A DNA stretch of 64,000 nucleotides, from assembly GCA_022578965.1 (NCBI GenBank), contig MU400705.1, forward strand, positions 1-64,000, in the 5' to 3' direction. Positions 14,401 through 28,032 of this stretch are shown in pieces. A program made the position numbers and the translations under genes. Origin of the DNA: Xylaria sp. FL1777. Its lineage: Eukaryota; Ascomycota; Sordariomycetes; Xylariales; Xylariaceae. Each line of letters opens with the position of its first letter. Positions within the stretch are counted from its first letter, which is position 1. The notes below the pieces were generated by a model, which had not been told where the DNA came from, ran no database searches, and was given only the letters and a program-made list of their open reading frames with translations.

Positions 14401-16184
14401 ATAAATATATAGCGTTTTTTTAGCTTGCTTGCTTTATATATTTTTTAAATTAAACTATATTAAACTGTTTTTTTTTAATTTAGCAAATATATTAACTATA
14501 AAAATATTGCTAAATTATTGCTGCTTATTATAACTTTTGCTTAGTTTTTACTAATATTTTTTGCTAGCATTTTTATTATAATTTTTTTATTTATATATAA
14601 CGTAGCTTTGTTTTTTAATTAAATAACCTAGTAACTGCTACTACTAAAGTAATATATATTACTATATTTATTAATTACTAGCTTTTAAACTGCTATATAG
14701 TTAAAGCTGTTATTTTATAGCGCGTGTACTATATTACTTTTAAATCTTGCAATATTTTAAAAAGCAATATTATATATTATTAAGTTAATAAAAATAAGTT
14801 TTTATTTATATTATTAGTTTGTTATTTTTTTGCTAATAATCTTTTTTTATTTAGCTTTACAAATATTAATGCTATTAGTATTTTTAAACTACTTTTATTT
14901 ATTTTTTTGTTTATTATTGCTGCTTTTTTAGCATTTTAAAAGCTTTTAAGTTATAATATATATGCTACTTTTGCTTTGTTTTTTTATTTAACTTTTTTTT
15001 AGCAAGCTTTATTTTATATTACGTACGCTTTTTTATAGTTTATGCATTTTTGCTTTGCTTTTTACGTTTTTATTAAGTAGCTTTTTTTACTTTTTTAGTG
15101 CTTTAAAATTAAACAATAGCTATACTTTAAGTTTTTGCAGCAGTATTTAGCTATATAACTATATTTATAGCAATTAAAGCACTATATAACTTTAAGCTTT
15201 ATAGTAAAAAGTTTATAGTTAAATAGTTAAGCTTTTTATAAAAAGCTATTTTTGCATATTATTTTAGCTGCTATAATGCTGCTTATATATAATAATATTA
15301 ACGCAAATTTAGCTTTTGCGTTTTTAAATAGCATTTTTTTATACTTTATAACTTTAAAATGTTTATTATATAATAACTATAATAAGTCTTTGTTTAAATA
15401 TATTACTTTAATTTGTTTTGCTAAAACGTTTTTTATTATTAGTGCTGCTTTTTTTTGTTATACTTTTAACTTTTTTTTAAAAGCTTTTATAATTTATTTC
15501 TTTTTTTTAGCTTTTTAAAGCATTGTTTTCTTAAAAGTAATTATTATATTTTTGCTATATAGCTTTTTAGCAGTAATTGTATTGCTGCTTATAAGCGCTA
15601 TATTTATTGCTTTAATAATATTAGCTAGTATTTTATTTTTAAAGTTGTTAGCTTGTTTTTTAACTTTAATTAGCACTTTTTTGTTTTATTTAAATAGTAC
15701 TGCTTTATTATTGCAGGTTAGTTATAAAGCTATAACTTATGCCTAAAATTTTAGCATATTTATATTTAACAAAGTTTATTAAAAAAGCTTTTAAACAGTA
15801 TTTTTAACGCTTTTTTAGTTAGCTTTTATAGTAGCATTTAAGTTATAGCAAGTTATAAATATATTAAGGTTATTTTTGTTGTTAGGCTTTATGCTTTGTT
15901 AGCTTTTTTGGGCCTTTTTTAACGTGTGCACTATTTATGCTTTTTTTGCGTTTTTTTAAAAAGAGATTCTTTTTGCTATTTTTTCTTTTATTAATAGCTA
16001 TAATACTGGTTTTATAATTTTGTTAACTATTTTTTATACATTAGAAAGTTTATTAGCTTTACGTTTTTTATTAAAACACTACTGCTTTATAGTTGCATTG
16101 TTAATAAGTTTTAGTAGTACGTTAGTTGCATTTTTAACAAATAAGTTATTTAATACTATTTTTTCGTTTTTTGTTATATTTGCA
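11431..16184. pseudogene. T-rich degenerate block, possible dead element body
   Basis: The plus strand is made of T runs with regularly spaced GCT, GCA and AGC. Short open stretches at 11431-11697, 12472-12678, 15252-15518 and 15552-15746 translate to Phe, Leu, Ile and Ala, which is what C-to-T saturation makes of any pyrimidine-rich strand, so they are not evidence of genes. The single strand bias over nearly 5 kb fits one former element, perhaps coding on the minus strand. No domain is recognisable. Confidence 0.3.
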
Positions 16185-16330
16185 CTCCGCAAATAAAATA
16201 TAACTTACCTAGTAAGTAAAAGTTGCTACGCTAATTTTAGCAATCTTAATTATTTAATGATTAAGCTCGAACTTATAAAGTTATAATTAAGTGTAGAAAA
16301 TTCAAAAAATGTCCATTTTAAAAAAGGTCC
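16185..16330. other. Less mutated island at right edge of the T-rich block
   Basis: Contains GCACTCCGC, the near-palindrome ACTTACCTAGTAAGT, and ATGTCCATT followed by AGGTCCATT. The retained TC and CC dinucleotides mark it off from both sides. It mirrors the island at 11184 and may be the right edge of the same old element. Confidence 0.35.
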
Positions 16331-16337
16331 ATTAGCT
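16326..16337 (+). repeat. Candidate terminal inverted repeat, left
   Basis: GGTCCATTAGCT resembles the reverse complement of 20196-20207 (GGTCTATTTGCT) with two mismatches, one of them the expected C-to-T change. The enclosed span is about 3.9 kb. The match is short and no target duplication is certain, so this is only a candidate for a dead DNA transposon. Confidence 0.2.
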
Positions 16338-19300
16338 ATTATTAATACTATTTTAAATTATTATTAATTTAATAAATTATATAAACTTAAGCTTAAAATT
16401 AAACAAGTTAAATTAATTTAATTTAATTGCTTAAATTTTTAATATTTATTTATTATTAATAATAAATAATATAATAAAAATTAATTAATATTATATAAAT
16501 AGTTATAAAAATATATTTTTATTGTTTAATAAAATAATATTATATAAGCTAAATTAATTTTAAAATGTTTTATATATATTATTTTTAAGCTTAAATAAGC
16601 TACTTAAAAATATTTTATTAATTTGTTTTATAACTTTTTGTTTAATTAAAAAATTATGTTTATAGCTATTAATAAGCTTTATATAGTTTATTAATAAAAA
16701 AATTTCTAAATTATATACTTTAATATATATTATACAAAAGCATTAGTTTTATAAAATATATTATAATTTAATTATATTACTATATTACGCTTAAACGTTT
16801 AAAAGTTTATATTATTTAAAGCTAGATTTTAATAATAAAATATTTATTTAAAAAAACTATAATTTATTTATGCTTTAATTTATTAGCTTAATATATTTTT
16901 TATTATTTATTTTATAAAAAAAATATTATTATAAAAAATTACTAATAATTAAGTTTTTTAATTAATAAAACATAACATAATATAATATCTTTAATTTTTA
17001 AAACTATTATTTTTATAAATAGCAAAAAAAAGCTTATTATTATATATTATTTTTTAATAATATAGCTTTAAAAATTAAAGTTTATTTTAATTAAAATAAA
17101 ACGTTTTATTTAAAAATATAATGCAAATATATGTTTTAATAATTAATAGCAGTTATATAATAAGTTTATAAAGCTAAACTTTTTTTATTAAATTATATTT
17201 ATTATTATAACTTTTAAAATAAAAATAAATATTTATAACATAATATATATTGTTTAGTTTAGCTTTATTACTTTTAAAAACTTTTTAAATTTATTATAAA
17301 AGTTTAGCTAAGCTATTTAAAATAGTATAATATAAAAAATAGCATTTTCTTTTGCTTTTTATTAGTATTTTAATTTATTAAAAACGCAAAAAGTTAAGCT
17401 TTTTAAACTAAAATATAAAAAAAAGCTACTAAAAAACAATTAAAATAATTTACGTTTTATAATAAATATAAACAATAATACATTAAAAAGCTTAACGTTT
17501 AATTATATATAATTTATATTATTAAATTATTAATTAATTATAATTAATAAGCTTAAAAATAAAAATAGTTTAATGGTTAATTTTAAACTAAAATAATTTA
17601 AGCTAATTAAGCTTATTAAATAAACTAAAGCTAAACTAAAGTTTAAAAATAAGCTATAAGTTATTTAATTAAGTATATATAAGTTTATAAATATAAAATA
17701 TTTTAAAAAATATATTTTATAATTTTTATAATAACTAAATAATAAAAATATTAAAAAGTAAAAAAATATATAATAAAAAATATACTATAATTTATATTAT
17801 TATAACTTTAATTAATTATTAAAGTTATTACTAAAAATATACTAATAATTTGCGCTTTAAAAAAGAATTATTTTTTAGTTTTTATAGCAAAAGCTTTAAA
17901 AATTTTACATAAAACATTTTATAAACTTATATTAATACTTAAACTTTGCTATTAATAATATAGCAAAATATTTTATGCTAAAAAAAGTTTAATAATATAT
18001 TACTATTATATTTAATAAAATAATTAATATAAAACTATGTTTTTTTTAGATTATAATGCTATAAAAATATTTAAATAAAATAAATAAAAAAAATATAGCT
18101 ATATTTTATATATTAAGCTTTTTATAATATATTAATATAGTTTTAATAAATATACTAAGCATTTTATAAATAAAGCATAAATTAAAAATGCTATTAAAAA
18201 TTTATTTTATTTAACTTTAAAATTAATACTAAAAATATAAATAAAATAATAATTAAATATTTATTAAACGCTTAATATATAATTAAGCTAGTTAGCTTTA
18301 CGTTTAATAATAGTTATAACTTTTGTTTTATTATTTTTAATAAAACTAACTATAATTATATTACTTTTAAATGTTGTTTTTATATATATAAATATATTGC
18401 TAGCTATAAATTTATTAATATAATTTAAATTACTAAAATATAATAAAGAATTACTAACAAATAATAGTTTTAAAAAGCTAAAAAAAAAGCAACAAAAATA
18501 AAATATATATAATATTTTATGCTAATTTATATTTAGCTATAATTCTTTAGTTTTTCTTTTTTTTTTGCTTTTTTATAATTAAAAATATATAGCTACTGTT
18601 TTTTATTACTTTTAATAAATAACTTATTTTTATTAGCTAAACTTAATATATTTTATTATATTAAAACTTTAATTAATTAAATAACTTTAATATTAAACTT
18701 ATTAATTTTAATATTAATAAATTATTACTTTTTTTTTATTAATAAATTTAGTATATTAACAAGATTATATAATATAATATAGCTATTAATATGTTTTTTA
18801 ATATTACTATTAATATATATTTTATAAGCATATTTAATAATATTTTAGTTAATAAAAAAAAATATATTGTTTATTTTAATATATTTAAAAAAAATTGTTT
18901 TATATTGCTATAAATTAAAGCAGTATAAAAACTTATAATAGCTAATTAATTAAATATAATAAAAATATTTCGCGTAAAATTTTTGTTATTTTTTATATTA
19001 ATTATAAAAGTATTATTAATATACTTTAAAACTAAATTAATAGCTTTTCATTTGCTTTTAGCTATAATATATTAAACAAAGCTTAATTATAGTATTTTTA
19101 TTATAAGTTTTAGTTTTATAATATTAAAATAAAATAACTAAGCAAAATATAACATTTTTAATTTATAATTATTAAACTTTTCTTTATAAAAAAAAATAAA
19201 AAAATAAAAAAATAATTTAATATAGCACTTTATAATTACTAAGCTAAACTGCTATAATTATTATAAATAAATATTTTATAATATTTATATATTAATAATA

Positions 19301-20195
19301 GCTTTAAAACTTAATGTTAATTAATTTGCTTTTATTTTAAATATATGTTTTTGTTTAATTTATATATTTTAACTATTAAAACTATAAAGCTATAATTTTT
19401 TGCTTAAATAATATAAAATTTATGCTTTTTAATGCTGTTTAAATATAGTTTAATTAAATTTTATTAAAAAATAGTATGTTAAATTTAACTAAGTTATAAA
19501 TTAAAAACGCTAAAATATAAGTATTAAACTTATTATATAATAATAGCAAAGCTTAATAATATTAAACCTTATTTTCTTTAATATATTATTTGTAGCTAAA
19601 AAATTATATGTTATATTTTATAAAAAGATTTTAAAAAGTCCAAAAAATTAGTTAAATAAAATTTAGCGCAATATAAAAAAAAGCTAATATAAAAAACATT
19701 TATTATTTATAGTTATATATATTGTTTACTTTTATTTAAATAGCTATAATAGCTTAAATAAAAAATATAATTTTTTAATTTTTATATATTATTGCAAATT
19801 ATTTATTATAGTTTTAATAATTTAAAATAGTATAAAATAAAATATTATAAATTTAATAGACTTTAAATATTTTTTTTTTGTTTTTATAAATAATAAAAGT
19901 TTATAAAATATAGCTAATATTATTTTGCAATTATATAATATTTAAAAATAAAGCAAACTTTTTTAAATATAATAATTTAAATAAAAAATAAACAGCATAA
20001 ACTAATAAATAATTAGTTATTTTATTTATATAAACTAAAATTAATATTAAATAAAAAAAAAAGCTATTTTTTTTTAAAAAAAGTAGTAGTATATTATTAT
20101 AATTATATAAATAAGCTAAGCATATTTAAACTAATAATTATAAAACAGTTAATGAAATTTTACATAACATTATTTATAAGCAAGTGAACTATTTA
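16338..20195. other. Saturated AT-rich block
   Basis: One of the most mutated parts of the window: C and G survive almost only in AGCT-like contexts and stops fill all frames. No minisatellite or coding remnant is recognisable. It may be the body of a DNA transposon if the candidate terminal repeats on each side are real. Confidence 0.45.
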
Positions 20196-20207
20196 AGCAA
20201 ATAGACC
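20196..20207 (-). repeat. Candidate terminal inverted repeat, right
   Basis: AGCAAATAGACC on the plus strand, the counterpart of 16326-16337. The following ACTTTTTACTAAT is loosely complementary to the A run outside the left candidate. Support is weak. Confidence 0.2.
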
Positions 20208-20499
20208 ACTTTTTACTAATTTAGTATATTTAATTATTAATAATATTATAACTAAGGCATTTACTATTAAAAATTAATCGGATTTTAAATTATTATTTGT
20301 TTTTATATTTTTATTATAAGTTTTTATATTATAGCTAGTTTTGCTGCACTGTTTACATTATTGCTAGCGTAGTATACTTAGTTTATTATTACTATGATTT
20401 TTTAACGTTTATAATTATACTAAGTCTTGCGCATTCTTTTAAGCAATTAAATTAATTGCATTTTTTATAGTAAAACTATTTTTGTTTTATAAGCGCTTT
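20208..20499. other. Left flank of the tandem units
   Basis: Slightly less mutated than the block before it (TTGCTGCACTGTTTACATT, GTCTTGCGCATTC). The last bases, GCTTTA, also precede the B border at 36360, so the local junction sequence is alike. Nothing else of unit copy A's right-hand end is visible here, so there is no obvious fourth copy. Confidence 0.4.
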
Positions 20500-20514
20500 A
20501 TTTTTTTGTTTTTT

Positions 20515-20527
20515 AGGTTAAGGTTAG
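20515..20527 (+). repeat. Degenerate telomere-type repeat at left border of A
   Basis: AGGTTAAGGTTAG, which is GGGTTAGGGTTAG with two G-to-A changes, at exactly the place where B and C carry the intact form. It is preceded by a T-rich tract equal to the C-to-T version of the border tract of copy C. Confidence 0.8.
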
Positions 20528-23500
20528 CAGCATATTTATGCGTTTAATTTAATGAAAATTTCTATTGATTTTTTTACTAACGGCTTTTTTGCTTAATTAT
20601 TTGCTAGCTTTGCGTGCTTTTATTTTTGCAATTTGTTAGCTTAATATAATAGTACTTTTATATTGCTTTATTTAAAGCTAATTATTTTTTTTTTGCTGCT
20701 TAATATATTTAACTTTTTACGTATTAACTTTTTTGTAATACTATAACTTTTTTAATGCATATTATAAAAATTTGTTTATAAATTTTATTGCTTATTATTA
20801 TTGCTTTTTTTTTTTTTTTTTTTGTTTTTATTACATTTGCATTTTTATTATAGCTTGTTTTTTTTTAAGTTATGCGCTATTATTAAGCTTATTTTTTAAT
20901 GCTTGTTTAATGCTTATTTAGCGCTTTTTTAGCTTTTTTTTAGCGCTTTTATTTGTTATATTGTTATTTTTGCTTGCTTTACTATTTTTTTTATAGCTTA
21001 ATTATTATGCTTTTATTAGCTGCTAAACATAATTAGCAAAAACACAAAAAAGCTTAAGCATAACAAATTATTAAATTAAAATAAAAAGCAATTTAACCTT
21101 TTAGTTAATTTTATATTTTTTTTTTAACTTGTTTTTTAATAGAAATACTTTAGCATTTATATATTTTTATGCTTTTATTTTATTATTTTTAACTTTTAAT
21201 TTGCTTTTGTATTATTATTATTTTATTTGCAGTTAATTTTGTTTATTATTTTTTTTTTTTTATAAATGTTTTATTTTTAACTATTTAACTTTTTTTTATT
21301 TATTTTTAAATGTTATTGCTACTTTTTAGTTTTTTATTTAAGCATTTTTTAAAACTGCTATATATAAATAGTTTTACTTTTTTAAATTTAAATAATAGTA
21401 ATGCTATAGATTTTAAACTGCTTAAACTAAAACTTTTTTTTTTTTTTGCTTTTTTTGCTTGTTTTTAATTTTAAAGTTTTTTTAGTTTTAATAACTTAAG
21501 CTTTTTTAATAGCAATAAAAGTAATAGCACTATTTTAAATGCTTTAAAACTAATTATTTTTTTTTTGATTTTTTTTTTGTTTTTTACGCTTAGTATTTTA
21601 AATAAGTTTATTGCTTTATTGTTTAACTTTTTTTTTACTTTATTACAGCAAGATCTTTTTACTTTTATTGCTAATAAAGCTTTTATTTTTAATAAGCATT
21701 ATTTTTTTATTTTTGCTTTTTTTTTTTATTATTAGTTTATTATAATTAGTTTAATTAGCAGTTTTCTTTTTTATTTAATAATGTGCGTTATTATATATAA
21801 AAACAAATTTTGCACTTTTATTTTTATTAATATAACTATAGTATGCTTTATTTTTTGTTTTTTTTGTTTTTTTTTATTTTTGTTTATATTATTAGCTTGC
21901 TTATACTTTTAAAAGCTTTTTTTTTTTTGTTTTTTTTAGTTTTAAAATAGTTAGTTTTTTATAAGCTATTTTTTTTTTTTATAGTTTTTATTTTTATTCT
22001 TAGATTTATAATATTAATTTTTTTTTATAAATAAAATAATAAATATAGCTAGCTATATATTAAAACATATAATTAATTATTTTATATAAAGCTTTTTAGC
22101 TTTTTATATTAATTTTTTAAAATAAAATAATTTTACTAACTTTTTTTTATTTTATGTTAAGCTAAAAGCGCTATAAATTTTTTTTAGTATACTTTTTTTA
22201 ATGCTAATAAGCTTACGTTTTTTTTTTGTTTATTAAAGCTTTTTATTATAATATTTACTAATAAATATATATTATTTATTAATATAACATTAATAGTTAT
22301 ATTATTTAGCTTTGCTTTTTTGCTATATTTTCTTTAGTAATATTAAATTTAAGTTATTTACTTTTTTTTTAATTTATTTTTTTTTAAAATTTATATTATA
22401 TTTTTAATTTAGTAAAACTTTATAAAACTTAAAATTTGCAGCTTAGCTTTTTTAAATATAGTTTTAATAATATTATTTATGTTGTTTTTTTTTACTTTTT
22501 TTTAATTTTTAAACATTAAACTATTTATTTATTATTTAAAATATAAAAATAGTTTATAAAAAACTATATGCTATTTGCTTTGTATGCTTTTTATTTATTT
22601 ATAATTATTATTTAGTACTTTATTAGTTTTATTTAAGCTAAAACAAAAGCAAACATTTAGCAAGCTTTAATAAAAAGCTTTAGATTTTTTTAGTATACTT
22701 AATTATAATATACTATTTTATATAAATATATAAAATTATTTTAAAACTACTTTAAAACTTTATATAATTAACATTTGTTTAGCTATTTTGTTAGCTTTAT
22801 TTTTTTTTTATAAAAATATAATATTAAAAATATAACTATAAGCTATTTAGCAAAAAATACTTTATAAAAATTTTATATAAACTATTTTTTAATAATAAAC
22901 TAATAGTACTTTTATTTTAACGCTATATAAATTAACTTTACTTTTTAAAACATGCTTTATATTATTAAACTTTTTTATTTAACTAATAATATAATACTTT
23001 TATATCTTTTGCTTTATAAATTAATATACTTAGCTAAAAAAGCACATAATAATAATAGTTTATTTTAAAAATATTATTAAATCTTTTATTTATAATACTT
23101 ATTTTAAAACATAAAAAAGCTAAAAATAATAAAAACTATATTAGCTAGCTTTTAAATTAAAAAAGTAGCTTTATATTAAATTAAGTTATATAATTTTTAT
23201 AAGCAGCATATATAAATATTTATAAAAAGATTTTATTTTTTTAATTTACTATAGTATAACTTGTTATTTTTTAGCTTAAACTTATTAAAATAATATTATT
23301 AAAATAAAGCTTACTTATTAATGCAAAAAGTAGTATTACTTAATTTTTCTTTTTTTTTTAATGCTTTTTAGTTTAATAAAAGCTAGCTATATTATATATT
23401 ATTGACTTTGTTTAACGCTTTTATACTGCTTTATTATAATATATGCTATAAATATTATATGCTTTAGTTTTATATTATAATTACTATAAACTTTTATAAA

Positions 23501-26500
23501 CTGCTTTTTTAGCAAACTACTTGTTTATTTTTATTAACTAATTTTATTATTTATAACTTTTTTTTCTTTGTTTTAATACATTAACTAAATAATCTTTTGT
23601 TTGTTTATATTATTTGTTTTATTAAGCTTATTAAAAAGCTAGCAATATTTATATTATTTAATAATAATATACTATTAAAATAGTTTATTACTACTAAGTA
23701 TATTAAATATATATTTATTAATTAAATATTGTTTACTTTTTTTACGCAAACTTATATTAATAGTGTTTTTTTTTAAGTATTATAGTTATAATATATTACA
23801 TAAAATTATTATATAGCTAATTAATTAAAAAAGCTATTATAAAAGCTTAGCTTAAAAAACATAGTATAAAAATATAACATACTATAAATGCTAAATAATA
23901 GATTTAAGTAATATATTTTTTAACTTATAAATTATGGTTTAAAACAGCTTTTTTTATTTTTTTTTAAGCATTAAAATTAACTAAAAATAACTTAATAAAA
24001 TATAACGCAAAATATATTTAATATAAATAAACAGTTTAAAATAATACTACTAAAGAACTTTTAAAATATTGCTAAGTATACTATTATTTTTGCTAAATAT
24101 TATAAAGTATAATTATTACGTAGTAACACTTTTAAGCTTATACTATAATTAATTATTTATATATATAACTTAAAGTTTTTTAAAGCTTATAAGCTATATT
24201 TTAAAAAGCTTAAGTTTTTTTACTAAAAATAATGCAATATTTTATATAAAAGCTAGCTAAACTATATATAAAGCTACTTTTAATTTTTTAGCTTATTCAA
24301 TATTTACTACATTTATTTTTAAGTTTTTATTACTTTAAGCAAAACTAAAGTTAAAAGCTTTTAAGCAAAAAAAATAGCACTATTTAATAATGCTAACTTT
24401 TTACTTTTTACTTTTATATAATAACAAAAACTAAAAATAAAAACTTATAACTTTAGCAATTATAATATAAATAAATATTAAAGCTAGTTTATATATATAG
24501 CATTAATATTTAACGCTTTAAATAATTATATTAATTAGTTAAAAAAAAACTTTATTTTTTAATATTATAAGGTTTAAAAAGTTTAGCTTGCTATATTTAC
24601 TAGTAAAAACATTATATGCTAATTTTTTAACAACTAGTTTAACTATTATTAAACATATGCTAGCTTTTATATTTTTATTATATTAAACTTTAAAAAAACT
24701 AAGTTTTTTTATGTTTAATTATTTAAGCATATTATTATATAATTAAATTTTTTTAGTTTTAAATATAGCTACTTAAAGCTATTATGCTATAAAATAATAA
24801 AAAAAAAGCTATTATATAATAATATAAATTATTTATTTAAAAAAGCTTTAATAGCTATTATATTAATATATTTGCTGCTATTATTTAACTAAGTTTATAA
24901 CGTTATTATATAAACATGTTATAATATATATTAATATATTATAATATTTATGCAATAAAAACGCAATGCTTTTTATTTTAGCTTTAATGTTATGCTTTAA
25001 TATTTATTTAATTATTGCAGCAAAAGTTTTTTATATATGTTTTTTAAACAGCTTTTTTATATATTTATTAAATAATTTACTGTGTTTTTTTAACTACATA
25101 TATTCTGCTTTAACATATTTTTTAATGCTATAAAACTACTATTTTCTTTTGTTAATTTATTAGTATAGCTTAAATTAAAAAACTTAAAAATTAATAGCTT
25201 AATATTAATATTTAAGTTATTATACTAAATAAGCATATTAATAAAAAAAATCTTTATAAAATATATAATATTATATAAAAAGCTAAACATAAAGCTAGCT
25301 ATATAATATAAGCTAGCAAAAAAGCTAATTAATAATAATAAAACTAGCAAAAAAAAAAACAAAATAAACGTTATAAATAATATAAAGCTAAAAATAAACA
25401 GTAGCTATAATTTTAATAATTATAAATAACTATAATAAAACCTAAAACTAAAGCAAAACTAATAAAAGCTATTAAAAATAAAATATTTAAAACTATATAA
25501 TAACTATATTTTAGTTTATTTTTTAGTATATAAAAACTAATATAAAATAATATTGTTTTTAAAAAAAACTTAGCATGCTAAAAAAAATAACTTAAAATAA
25601 TTTAAATTGTTATTACTTTAATAATATTTGTTTTTTTAAAAACTTATATAATATTACTTTAAATAGTTTATATAGCATTATTACTAACTATTAGTTTTTT
25701 ATATAATATTGCTTTTTTTTTTAAGTTTTTTATAATATTGTTTATTTTTTACTTAAAAGGTTTACATTATATTATTGTTTATAAAACATAACTTATATAA
25801 TATTAAATTTTTTATATAAAGTTTAATTTTATTTATGTTATATTAAAAACTATAGCAATAAAATTTATTAGTTATAAAAATAATATAGTATATATATATA
25901 ACTAAAAATATATATAGCTTTTTTATTTACTATAATTTTTATAGTATATAATAAGCGTACTACTGCTTTTTATATTTATTTTAAACATAATACTTTTTTA
26001 TTTTAACTATTTTGTTATGCTTAGTTTTATAAAAGTTTATTAGTATACTTTTTAAAAGAAATATAAATACTTAAAAAAATAATCGTAGTTTATATAAGTG
26101 CATTTAATATATAGTTTTGCTAAGCTAATATTTATTTTTATATAATATTTTGCTGTTTTTTAGGTTTACTTAAAAACAAAAAGCTTAAAGTTAATAATGT
26201 TGTTTTTTTTAATGTTTGCTTAGCATATATTTAAGCTTTTGCTTTTTTAAATAAAAAAAGTAGGCCTAAAAGCTTAAAAAAATAAAGCTTTAATAAAAAA
26301 AGCGTTAGTTTATATATTATTTATATTACTAGCTATAATGTTTTACTTTTTTTTAGTAGCTAAAAAAAATGCAAAAATATATTACTTGTTATAATAAAAG
26401 AACTAAGCTTAGCTTTACAAAAAAAATGTTTTAAGCGCTATAATAATTAATATAACTTTTAAAAGCAGCAAGCTTTTTTTTATAAATTTATATTTAATAA

Positions 26501-27374
26501 AAAGTTTTTGCTTTTTGATATAAAATATAGTTATTTTGCTTTTGTTAGCACGCTATATATTATGTTTACTTTTATTAGCATATTAAAAATACTATAATTT
26601 TTTTTGTTAAATTATTAACTATTATTATTATTTAGTTATAATTATTTTTATTATATGTTATAACTACTTTTATTAATATATTAATAACTATTATTATATT
26701 AGTTATGCTATTTTTTTATATATTTATAAAATGTTTAATATATATAATTAATAAAATATATAATTTTTTGCTTTATATTTTTTATATTATTTATTAATTT
26801 TTTTTATTAAAGTTTTTTTTTTTAACTTTATTAAGCTTTTATTTTATTATATAATTTTTATTTATATTATATATATTATAAATATAAAAACTTTATTAAA
26901 AAAATCTTAAAGTAAAATAAAAAGTTATTATATAAAATAAATTATTATACTTAAAAACTTTATATATACTTTTTTGTAAAAAAAGCGAATTGCTATTTTT
27001 TATTGCTTTTAAAATATAAAAAATCTTATAAATAAACAAAAAAAGCTTTTAAACTAGTATAAAATAGCATAATATTAATATAAAACAATATAAAAGCATT
27101 AAAAAACATATAAAATTATTTTGCTTTATTTTTATTAGCTTATTAGTTTTATTGTTATTAGTTTTGTTTATATATTAATTATTAGTTTTTTAAAATTTTG
27201 TAATGTTTTTTTATTAACCATTAAACTTAGCTTTTTAAAATAATAACAAAATAATTAAATTAAATATAATATAATTACTTTAGTTAATATATTAGTTTTA
27301 TTATTATAGCTTATATTATAAAGCTAACTTTTAAATAAAACTATTATTGCATTAAACTTAAAAATAAAAGCATT

Positions 27375-28005
27375 TTTTGTTTTAAAATTTAAAATTAAAA
27401 AAATTGCTTAGTTTTTGTTTAGTTTTTTATAATAGCTTAAAAAAAATTTTTAATTTATAAAAACAAAATAGCTTTTTTTTTTAATATATAAAACCGTTTT
27501 TAATAATTTTTGTTTTATATAATATAGTTTTAATGTTTTATAATATAATATATATAAAAATAACAAAAAATATTTAGTAAGTTTGCTATAATTTAAAACA
27601 TAAAAATTTTTAGTTTTAAAAATAAAACAAGAAAAATTTTTCAAGTATTTTTTACTTTTTAATAGTAGTTTAAAATATAAAAATATTTGCTTTTAAAATA
27701 TAACTTAAAAATATAATAATTTTTGTTTTTTAACTAAAACTTTAGTTTTTAGTAGCTTTTTAATAATAGCTTAATATTTTAACTTTAAAATTAAAACTAA
27801 AAAAATTGCTTAAGTTTTATTAATTTTTTAGTAATAATTTAAAATTTTAGCTTTAAAACTAAAACTTTAATTTTTTTTAATTTTTTAGTAATAGCTTATA
27901 ATTTTAGCTTTAAAACATAAACTAAAAAAATTGCTTAGTTTTTTTTAACTTTTTTTTAATAGTTTAAAATATAAAAATCTTTGCATTTAAAAAAAAAACT
28001 ATAAA
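27375..28005. repeat. 57/68-bp repeat array in copy A
   Basis: Equivalent of 54530-55160 in copy C. Repeated TTTTTAGTAATAGCTTAAAA cores remain visible despite saturation. A minus-strand frame of 64 codons (27450-27644) is still open here. Confidence 0.7.
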
Positions 28006-28032
28006 ACGCTTTAATAATTAATATATTATTTA

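Noticed and set aside
11431..15746. Open frames of 60-90 codons rich in Phe, Leu, Ile and Ala at 11431, 12472, 15252 and 15552
   Set aside because: Their composition is what C-to-T saturation of a pyrimidine-rich strand gives in any frame; no start context, domain or neighbour supports them.
11190..16245. Terminal inverted repeats TTTACTTGTGTACTTATAGG and the complement of ACTTACCTAGTAAGTAAA
   Set aside because: The match needs several gaps and the right sequence is self-complementary, so chance similarity in AT-rich DNA is likely.
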